64,000 nucleotides of DNA, taken from Chamaea fasciata. Taxonomy: Eukaryota > Chordata > Aves > Passeriformes > Sylviidae. This document shows positions 42,101-53,200 of the stretch, piece after piece; positions within the stretch are counted from its first letter, which is position 1; each line of letters opens with the position of its first letter. The notes below the pieces were generated by a model. It made no database searches and was not told the DNA's origin. It worked only from the letters and a program-made list of their open reading frames with translations. Both the position numbers and the translations under genes were made by a program. The stretch is from positions 4,194,846 to 4,258,845 of the forward strand of contig JARCOQ010000006.1 of the NCBI GenBank assembly GCA_029207755.1, given 5' to 3'.

Positions 42101-45100
42101 ATACCATATATGCATGAAACTTCTGTGTAGGAGGTTACTTAGACAGGAGATAAAGGATTTTAAGCTTTGCAGTGACACTGTGCAGTTTCTGTTGCAGTCT
42201 CTGTTTTTTCTCGGCGTTTTAGTTCTGTGAATTCACTCAGGGAGCTAGATGAAAATGGAATTTAAAGCGTTGTAGTAAGCTGATATGGAAATTCCAACTA
42301 AAAATGTTGCAGGAAGTTTTCAGTTTGGCATTGTTGTCTTCAAATACCTGACAGCCAGTTAGGCTGTGAGGAGACAGCCAAGTTTGTCTCAGAGGTATAA
42401 AGCAGAGGACAACAGTCAATGGGCAAGGGCTGCAACAAGGGAAATTGCAATTAGATTTAAAGAAAATACTTTCTCAGTAAAGGTACTGAACATTAAAACA
42501 CAGAGAAGAAGAACCTGTGAAGATGGACAGAACTCAACAAAGCTGTGAGCAACCTGATAGGTTTTGAAGCTAGCCATGTTTTGAGCAGGGGGCTGCATCA
42601 GATGTTCTCCAAAGGTCCCTTCCAAACAAAATTGGTCTGTGGTTCCTATCTTGACTTTGCAGGATAGACACATTTCTTTCAAAACGTTATTTTTATGTAG
42701 TTTTCAGCATATGTTTTTTATTTCATGCTGAAGTCAGTAAGTTTTTAAAAATTGGTTACGTGCAGCATTAGCATTTATTGCTCTGTTGCATTCATCAGGA
42801 AGAGCTCTGACCGACTGATACTGTCACACATGGTTTGTACCAAAGGGTAGATATATTTTGGTTGTCTTTTAGAGCTGGGATATATTAATATCAATGCAGA
42901 CAAACTTCAGTGAAAACACTGGGACACCAAAGAGATGCAGCCTCCAGACTGCATATGCCTGTAGGCACTAATCCTAGGCCAGGAGCTGATCTAACTTTGT
43001 GTTTGGGTTTTTTTTTTCTTGTTTGCAGTAATAATTTTGCTAACCACATTGCTGCCTTACATGTTGTTTAATATTGCCTAAGAGTGTTTAGAATAGTGGG
43101 CTGTGTAGTGTAAGCCAGCATACTTCACTGCAGCAATATCTCAAGTTAGGAGACTCAGAAGGATACGTCATGACCTTAACCAATGATTTAGGAGTGTGTT
43201 TTAAAGTTTAAAATAATTTTTTACCTAAGATTTAGAAACCTACAACTCAAAGATTCTCACAAGGCCTAATGAAAAATACATTAAGTAAACTAAACTAAAT
43301 GACAGTATCAATCTATATTCTAAAAAAGAAGCATTTATTGCAGGCGATTTGTTATTGTTACGATGTAGATGGAGCAAATCTTCCTGTGGGTGCTTAAAAA
43401 TCAATTCTTTATTAACATCAGTGGTGTAACTTGATTATGACTTGAATCTCTTGTTAATAGGCCATTGTACAATCTTTGCCAGATGTTTCCTGAGGCAGCC
43501 AGTGACAGTATCAAGTTTATCCTTCGAGACGCTGCACATGATCTGGAAGAAGTAATTGAAGTCAAAGGCCGTGCAACATATCCACGTTTAGACACGGTAA
43601 CAAATGCACATTGCTGGGATTATCTCTTTGCATTAGTACAGAATGGTAATAAGTGCAAGATGACATTATGTAGTGAATTATTAGCATCTATGACTATAGG
43701 CTTTTCAATGTTTTAAATTGCCTTTCTGGAGATAAGTTGTAACAAAAACCCCCACAACAACGAAAAACCCCCACCCCTAAGAAACAAACAATACACCCAG
43801 ACATTCTTCAAAGCAGAAGTGTGACTGTGGAATTAATAAGGGGAAAAGATCTTAAAATTGTCCCTCTAGTCTTCGTAGCAGCACACTGTTTGTTTTCCGG
43901 ATGAAAACTTAAATAGGTAGTTTTAGGAAGAAGATATTATGAGTTATGTTGTGACTTCTTTAATTCTGTTAAGTACAAATGTTTGATAAAAGTGCTCCAC
44001 AGAAGTGCAATATCTCTGCAATAATCTCTTAGGTTAAAAAAAAAAAAAATATATACCCAACCAACCAAACAGAAACTCACCAAGAAAACATTATTATGGC
44101 TATAAAAATACAGCATTTCTTAGTACTTTATATGTGATAATGGCAGAATTAGTGACTTGGAAAGAATTTCTTTCCTTGTATTGGTAATATCCCATTTTCA
44201 CTTACCATGTTAAATGTAAACAGATTCCTTTTACAGCATCTAGGTAAATGGCTGTTGGAGAATTCAAGAAGGGAGCATATGGAAAAAGAGTATTTTAAAA
44301 CTGTAGTAAAGTTTCAAAGACAAGCCATAAATCTATCTCAGAGGGAGCTACATTTTTTCTGTCAGCTTGATGAATTGCTGCTGCCTAATAGAATAATTAG
44401 ACTATTGAAAGAAAATAGACTGAAGGCTTGGTTCTTACAGCTTGGAAGATATATTGAGTTCTTTTGAAGAGTCTTTATTCGGGACATTTTGGGTTTTGTG
44501 GGAAATGTTTTGTAGAGAGCTTTCAACTTCAATTTTTAATTTGTCACCGTCACCCTTATAACACCAGTCACACTTCTAGCTTTCATTCCCTTTGCTGGAC
44601 TTTTCCAGGTTGCAGGCCATCATTATCTTTTAGGGTGGAATTACATCACTTTGTATTCTCAAAGCACCTGTTTGAATTAATATTCCATAGATAGCTGTCT
44701 TAGTATAAGGCTTTTCATATGCCTACTGTTATCTTTGCCTGCAATTCAGAGTATTTAGTAACCAAAACATTTCAGGGAGAGTAGAGGAACAGAGAGGAAG
44801 CGGTAAAATTTTACTTCCATCTGCTTTACTGTGTAAATATCCAATTAAATAATTTTCACAATTACCTTGCAGCTGATGTTTAATTTCCATATGGTCTTGT
44901 CAGGTCACTTGTAGCTCTCTGAAGTCCCCTTCAGTATAAGTGTACCTAATCACTGCTTAGTTCCTCGTCTAGCTTAAACAGTTGTCTCAATAGATAGGTT
45001 GTGTATCATACCAGATTTCTCAAAATTATGTATATTGCAGTATTTTTGACTACTGTGCAACAGTTATTTGTTCAAAAGTTACATATGTATAAAGTCAAGA

Positions 45101-47219
45101 TCCTGGGAATAATGTCTTAATTATATTTTGCTTTATTCTGTTTTATGTGCAATCAGCTTATTTATTTGAAAATTGTATCTCTGCTGTTTCCAACTTCTGA
45201 TTTCTGGCACCCAGTTGTAACACCTGCTTTTATGTACATGAGTCAGCTACTTACTAAGGTATGTCTGTGATGTTGTACCTCAGTATATAACTTCACATAT
45301 ATGATTTCTTCCTCAGACTCCAAATATGTATGTTAGCATTAAAATATGGTGGAAATTTACTTGAAAAGGGAGCTTTGTGTTTGGTATAGCCACAGATAAT
45401 AATTGGAGGAAAGCGTGAAGAGGAAAACACCCTTGCAGTCTATAGTCCTACTCACAAAACCAAATCTCTTCAATTTTTCAAGCTGTCACAAAAGAATTCC
45501 TTCTATGGCAAATTACATGGGACTAATAGAACAGACTGAAAAGTCATTCATTAGTGGTTCCTTTGCCATGTATTGCATTTCTTCATACTTAAGAGATGTT
45601 ACTTACTTAAAAATTGGCAGTATTTGCTTTCCTTGAAAATGTACCTAATGCAGTGCATTGAGTTAAATTATGTCCTTATTTTTCTATCCTAATATCCTGT
45701 TTATATGTTTCGAAAGACTTGAGGTAATTGTTCTGTTGCTGCCAAGTTGCTCTGAGCCTTCTATTTCACTGGTTCATTTCTGAAGAATTTATTGTTTGTG
45801 GTTTAGCACCTTCTAGTGGCTAAATTGAGTTCTCATAAACCTGTTACTCAGTTCTGCAGATACTCTTCAGTTGAGGACCAGGGAAAGCCAGTGTAGTTCT
45901 CATCAAAGATCAAAGGCTCTAATTTTACAGACTTCAAATGCTTACAGTGCAGTTAATAATTTGTCTTTTGGGGGGCACCCTGTACTTGTGATGTATAGAC
46001 TTTTAATTAGGAATATTTTGTTCTTCTTATTTCTTTTAGTGTCGCATTACAACATTGCAAGATGTTATTAAAGGGTTATTTATATGCTGTTTGTTCCTGG
46101 AATATGTATCTCTCTCCAGAAGATTTGTACCAGAACTCATCAATTTCCTTCTTGGAGTACTTCACATCTCTCTACCCAAAAAACAGGCCCAGGGTGAGTT
46201 TGTTTAGAGTAAACGAGTATTTAGTTTAGAGTCTGTTTTAGTATTGGGGTTTATCTTTTAAGTTTTTTAAACAGAAATATTTCACACTGATTTCATTGTT
46301 TTTGAACAAATGGCCAAAATCATCTTCTAGTTCAGCCAAAAACAACCTTGATTCTTGGGCATCTTGTTATGAGCTAGATCCTCTAGTGTTGTTGGCAGGA
46401 AGGAAAGGACTGAAGTTATTAAAGGAAATGAACTCATGTTGGCCACAGTGCAGTATTTTTGCAATGTTGTCCTTCTAAACAGACTGTGTGACTGGACTGT
46501 TTTCTGCAATTCAGAGTTCCTAATGGATTCCTGATGAGTACCCTGTAACTTCACAGTGAGGCAGCAACTCATGCTGCAGATAGCCTTCCTCTTCTGCTAA
46601 TAGCTGTGTCACCTAAATGAGAGGTATATATCACAGAGCTGGTATTTTTCCTTATTTGACATGGATCTGTAGTAGTGTAATAGAGGAGCAGCTGTCCTCA
46701 CAAGCAGGATTAGTGATGTAAGTGTGTAAACTTAACAGTTTGCACAGACAACAGGGATAACAAAATTATCTTTTCAGTGTGATCCCTATGTTAATATTTT
46801 TTTTAATTATTTTCCAGTCTCTCTTTATATTTTTTTTCTTTTACTAATTTCTATCTTTAGAATATTCTGGTTCTGGGGCTCTTTTTGTTGACCAGTTCAG
46901 TGACAATTTACTTTTGAAGAGTTCTGTCAGAGTGTAGTAACTAATTCATGTGTCAATATCTCTGTCTGGGCACAGCAGGCAGGATATTACCAAATGAAAA
47001 ATTGAATTATTTGATAAGCTCACAAGATATCTGGGATTTAATGAACTACACACTATGCATTAGGATGTTCATCACTCTTGATAAGATCCTTTAGAGTCTG
47101 TTCTCTAAATAGTCATCAGTCTGGTGAGGAAGGTTTAGCTTCTGTCAGTATTCCAGTATTTCAGTAGGGCGCTCCCTTCCTTTCCCTTCAGGACTTTTTT
47201 GCCTTTCCATGCTGGCTTC

Positions 47220-47271
<52 letters not shown>

Positions 47272-50200
47272 TTTTCTTTTTTTCCCATTTTGAATTTTTG
47301 AGCTACTACTGATCCCTTTTTTCAGCTAACCTATTCCTGCCGTTTCACCTTTATTATCTGCCATGTCTGTATGCTACAGACCCTCCCCCAGCTGCCTCTC
47401 ACAGCTTAGCAGTTTCCTCTGGAGTGTGAGCCAAGGTTACACAGCTGGGCTGCATCAGAGCTAAGCCCTGGATTCTCAGAAAGCCAACAGCTGAACCCTT
47501 AGAAGGAGGTGGGAAGAGGTTATGAAGTGGGTGGGTTACGTAGTACTAGAAGTATTTTCTCTCCTTTGTGTACTCTCTTAGGAATACTTGATCTTCAGGG
47601 GGTTTTGGTAAAGTTAAAACACAGGATTCTGCAAAATTAGATAAGAAACTTGAAAAATATTTAGTGGTAATTATTGATCAATTGTTACCTCGTTCAAAAT
47701 GCTTCTCTGTATTTCTCTTAATGATTTTGCACTAGTTAAATTTGCATGGTGTTGGTTGCTGTTAGCAGTGAGGAAAAGCTCAATAAAAGATACATTAGAG
47801 GCCCAGTGTTCTCTTTGAGAACTTTCCAGTCAATATTGATGTTTTGAAGTTCCCAGGGTATCCAGTTGTGTTTTTAAATATTCACGGTGGAAGTTTTGCT
47901 GGTAGTTGTGATGGTTAAGCTATCAACACAGAATATTTTAAAATAAGCAGACATGCATCTATCTGGAGTATTCATGCACTGTCACACCAAAGAAATTCTC
48001 AGGGTTCAATTTTAACATTAAGTAGAGTCAGCAAATAAACTCTTAATGTTTTAATTTTATTATCTTGATCCATAAATTTCTCACATGAGAAAAACATATG
48101 GAATGCAGCTTCATAAAAAACTGAAATACAGTCTGATTTTAGAGTAAAAGCTATTACCTTAAAAAAGAAGAGCTGTAGGTGGAGGGAGTGGGAAGGAGTT
48201 GTCATGGTTGATAGCTTTAGCTAATTGAATTGTTAATGAGATCTGCTATCCTCTCACAAGTAAAGCAGATAATAAAACTCACATATCTTAGTTCCTGATC
48301 TTGCATAAGCCTCTGTGTGTCATAATCTCTTAGAACTTTGGGCCTCAAACCTTAAAAACCTTTATTTAAATACACTGTCTTCTGGCCTGTCTGTGAAGAG
48401 CCACGTACAGGTTGTGGAGCATGTAAATAATCTGAACTTAAAGTTCAGTGTCAAAATAAAAAAAAAAAAAAAGTGTCAAAATCAATTCCAAGGCAAGCTT
48501 GAAAGACATAAGGAAAACAAAGAGGGGGAAAAAGCCCCCAAGGTCCAGCACAGAGAATGCAAATTTTGTCCCTTAGCCATGAAATTCCTCAGATGCTTCT
48601 TTCATGTTGCTGTATAAGTAGTTTGACAGATCAGCTTGTGATCTGTTCATAGAGATTCTTTAGTGTTTTCCATGTGCCCTGCTCCAGTATATATTTTGTG
48701 TTCTGTGCTCCTCCTGTTTTAAAACCCCTCAGCTGGAGTGGGAGTGTGTCTGAGGGGCCCTGCTGTGGGCTCACAGGAGAGGCTCCGTTGGCTGCAGCTG
48801 TGGCTTCTCCCTGCTCCAGCTCACTGTGCCTCATGACCACCTTGTGGTCAAAGCCTTGTGCTTGTGATCCCACAGGAAAGTCCTGTACCTGCCCTATCCT
48901 CTTAAGCATATCCAGTGCTCCATCCTGGACCAAACCTGCAGTTTAGCCGCACATCCTGCTTCCCACAGGGCAAACATGTACCTACGTGTCTTGACTTTCC
49001 CCATCCACAGAATGAATCAAAGAATTGCAGAATGGTTTGAGTTGAAAGGGACCTCAAAGACCATCCAATTCTAAACCCCCCTGCCATGGGCAGGGACACC
49101 TTCCACTAGACCAAGTTGCTCAAAGACCCATCCAACCTGGTCTTGAACACTTTCAGGGCTGGGCCGCCCACAGCATCTCTGGGTAACCTGTAGTCCATCG
49201 TCTCACCACTCTCATAAGTGAAGAGTTTCTTCTTTTTATCTAGTGTAAATCTAGCCTCTGTCAGTTTAAAACTGTTACCCCTCATCTCATGACAACACCT
49301 CCTGATAAAGAGTTCCTCCCCATCTTTCCTGTAGGCCTCATTTAAATACTGGAAGGTTGCTGTAAGCTCTCCTCAGAGCCTTCTCTAGGCTGGACAACCC
49401 CAGCCCCCTCATATGGGAAGTGCTCCAGCCCTCTGGTCACCTTCATGGCCTTCCTCTGGATGCTCTTGAGCCACTTCTGTGTCCTTCTGCAGAGACTTCA
49501 GAGCTGAACACATTCCTTCAAGCTGGATCTCACAACAGTGAAGTAGAGAAGAATCCCTTCCCTCAACCTGCTGCCCCCACTGCTTTTGTTGCAGCCCAGG
49601 ATGCATTGACTTTCTGGGCTGCAAGGGCACACTGTCAGTTCAGGTTTTCATCCACCAATACCCTGAGTCCTCTGCAGAGCTGCTCTTAATCCCATTGTAT
49701 CCACGAGTAGGATTGCCTCAACTCAGAAGCAGGACCTCACAGTTTGTCTTGCTGAACTTCATGAGGTTCATGTGATCCCACCTCTGAAGCCTGTCAGGGT
49801 TCCTCTGGATGGCATCCCCTTCCTGTCGGGTATCAAGCACACCACTCACCCTGGCATCACCTGCAGGCTTGCTGAGGGTGCACTCAGTCCCACAGTCTGT
49901 CCCCAGCCAAGATGTTCAATAACACTGGTCCTAGGACAGACTCCCTGCCTGACCCTGCTCGTAACTGATCTCCATCCAGACATGGAGCCATTGGCCACAG
50001 TTGTGGCTGTGCCCATCCAAATAATTGCTTATCTGCTGAGTCATACACCTGTCAAATTCATGCCTCTCCAGTTGAGAGACCAGGATGTTGCACAGGAGAG
50101 TCTCAAATGCCTTGTACAAATCCAGGTGGATGATATCAGTTGTTCTTTCCTTACCTATCAATGATGTAATCCTGTCACAGAAGGCCACCAAACCTGTCAG

Positions 50201-53200
50201 GCACAGTTTGCCCTTAAGCCAGGTTGCCTTGACAGCCCATATTGTCACCAAGCGCCTCTGTGTTTTGCATGTTTTGTTGTGCTTTCCAGGAAGATCTGCT
50301 CCACAGTCTTGCTGGGCACGGAGGTGAGGCTGATCAACTTGTAGTTTCCTGTATCTCTTCTCTTTCCCTTTTTAAAAATGAGGATTGTTTTTCCCTTTTT
50401 CCAGTCACTGGGAGCTACAACTTTTTGAATGTGAAAGTGGTTTAGGAGCTTTATCTTGCCAGCTCCCCCAGGACCCTCATATGCCTCAGGTCACAGGGAC
50501 TTGAGCACATTCAGGTTCCTTAGTCTCAAGCCTGACCTACAGTGGACAGTACTTGGTTCTCCCAGTCCCTGCCTTTGGATTCTGTGACTTGGGCAGTGTG
50601 ACTAGAACGCTGACCTATGGCCCCATGCTCCAGAGTGTTTTCCATTGTTTTAGAAAAATTTTATACAGATAGAAGTATTTTAAAGTATTTTACAAATGAA
50701 AATGTAAAATGAGTTGGCTGTTTTTCTTCAGAAAAAATGAGTAGAATTTATCCTGTTTGACTGTTGTTCTTGCTTTTTTTAGGTTATACTGTAGTGCATC
50801 CATTTACACCAGTGGGGAAAAATTTAGAATTGCTATTGGTGTGTGATAAGGAGGATCTGAAAAGCTGGGAGAAGCGAAATGTGCCATTGAGTATTGTGTC
50901 TAGATTAAAGGAAACCAGCAGAACAGAGATAAATCACACCAGGTATGTAAGAAGTACAGAAGAACAGAAAAAGTACTAGATCATCTGTTGTGTCATGTCA
51001 GTGACAGTGCTCTTTAAAAGTAAAAAGAAGAGTAGTGGATAGTTCTGCTGTGTTCAGTGCACTGACATAAAGATTTGTTGCTGATGGAATTCTTCTGGTA
51101 TTTGTTTAGGAGAGTGAAATTTTTAGTCTGAATTAACAGCTATTTCTAGTTGTAACTGGTTCTGCCAAGCAGTCTTAATGGATTCTGCTAACAGTCCAAA
51201 TTTAATTAACTCAGATGATTTTATTTGAAAATCCACTCCAGTTTTTGCACGTGAAATTGTTAATTTTTGTACTTCAACAGGTTGTCATGTCTAGCCCTGT
51301 GTTTTGACCTTATCAAAAAATGTGCAGCTCTCTATGAATCTTTACCATCATTCCATGAAATAATGTATCCTGTCAGAATACTCCTTACACAACATGTGCC
51401 AGTTAATGAATATCCTGAAAAAATGCAGGTATGTATTCCTCAGGATTTAAATAATCAATGTGTTTGTTTTATTAATAAATTCAACAAGTGTAAGCATTAA
51501 TTTTTTTTCAAGGGTCAGGCATTTTGTTGCTCCTGTGGAAAAAACAAAGAACAGAATATTTAGAAAAGGTATTTTTCCATTGTATATGATGTCTTGCCTA
51601 TCTAAATGAATAGAACAGCACTTGGCTTGTAATAATATAGCACTCCATGAGTGACATAATTTATAAGAGCAACATGGTTGCTCTTGTACTTCTTCTATAT
51701 TGAATCTGTAAGACCTTGTTAAAATAAATACATGTACCCAACTGGGAAGGTAAAACTTTCAACTGTATAGGTAAAATGAACGTCAGTATGTTATATAGGA
51801 TAGTTGCTCTTTTTCTAGCAATGATAGTCAAATTTTTCATCTGTCTCTTCTGAATGTAGCAAAATCATCTTCTCCTCACTGTAATATGTCCCTGGAGAGC
51901 CAGGTTTTATAGATGAAGTCAAATGGCCTATGTTTTTTTGCATTAAAAAAAAAGCCATTCTTAAAATTACCATGAAATGAAGAGTCTGAGTTAAACTGCC
52001 TTTAGTCTTGCTTCTTCCTCTGTTAAGTGAAACTACCAGCAGGTGGACCTTTTTTGTTCTTCATGGTACCATTTTAATAGACTTGCAAAAGCTTTTAAGA
52101 ATTACCCAACTTCGATTCCAGCATGTCAGTGTTAGTAGTGTCCTAATGAGTAACTGTGACTTAACCCAGGAAAAAAATACAGGGGAGAACATTACTGTTG
52201 ATTCAGTTTACAATAGTTTTTGATTTATGGTGGTTTTGATATGCTTTTACAATTACAATTTGTTCTGCATTTTCAGGAATGGTATCACAGTGCTCTGAAA
52301 GAGCTGGAGGACAAAGTAAAACACTATACCCCACTGATATGTGAGAAGAAGAAGCCAGTGCCATTGAAACAGTATACCCCTAAAATTGTGAAAGTGTAAG
52401 TAAAGAACTCTGGATGCAAAGGAAAGATGCATTTAAACCTTTAAGATTTTTAGCAAGCTGGCATGGATTTAGAAAGCAGGACACAACAGAACTGCTTTTC
52501 TCTTAGATTTTGTGTGTAATTCACAGGGGGCCATCTACTTGTGTGGTAGGGAGGGAAAGAAAAAAAAGCAAAGGAATTTTAAGAGCAAATATTATCTTGT
52601 AGGAAAAATAGCACTGAAAGTCAACTCTTGCCCATATAACGAATTGTAAATTAACAAGTTTCAAGATGATTAGATGGTTATTAACTGGTCAGTTCCTTTA
52701 CTGAATGCTCTGTCAGGCACTCAGGTCAGAAGAATGAGTAGTTCATATGAATATGAAATATATGATGGTAAAAGATGGATGGTGAAAAACATTGATTTAG
52801 TTTTTTAGATAATAGAACAGTGTGGAAATGTGCTTTATATTGGCTGGTGATTTTTTTAGCCATATTGGTTATTTACAGGGGCACAAAGTGTCTATTTATT
52901 ATGATAATTGAAGAGGGTGCCTTTGCTCTGCCATGCACACTTATCCCCAAGTAATTGATCAGACTTCTGTAAAATGAATCTTCTGAGAAGGTCTGCAAAA
53001 ATTTAGGATATATGGGGGAGGTTCCTTCTTTTTCCAGATGTTTTCCATTCTTCAAGCTTTTTTAGTCTGTTCAAAGTGCAGGCTGCATATGGGGAGTTGA
53101 GGTGTGGTCATTGGTATGATAATGAAGTGTAGTTAGAAGGTCTGGTGAGTGTTTTTCCAGTATGTTCTTTGGGCAGCTTCTTATTTTGCAACTTATTCAT

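Larger units (their letters stand above)
40133..43460 (+). other. NOP14 introns 8-10
   Basis: Introns at 40133-41411, 41543-41745 and 41832-43460. Intron 10 contains a roughly 30-bp imperfect tandem duplication (42032-42091) and a short CR1 3' end (about 42545-42650). The rest is unassigned. Confidence 0.65.
46194..50782 (+). other. NOP14 intron 13 (4.6 kb)
   Basis: The largest NOP14 intron. It contains a pyrimidine-rich low-complexity tract (47218-47284), poly(A)15 near 48457, an unassigned GC-richer segment (about 48720-48990) and a 1.6 kb CR1 (49012-50620), each described separately where supportable. Confidence 0.7.
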
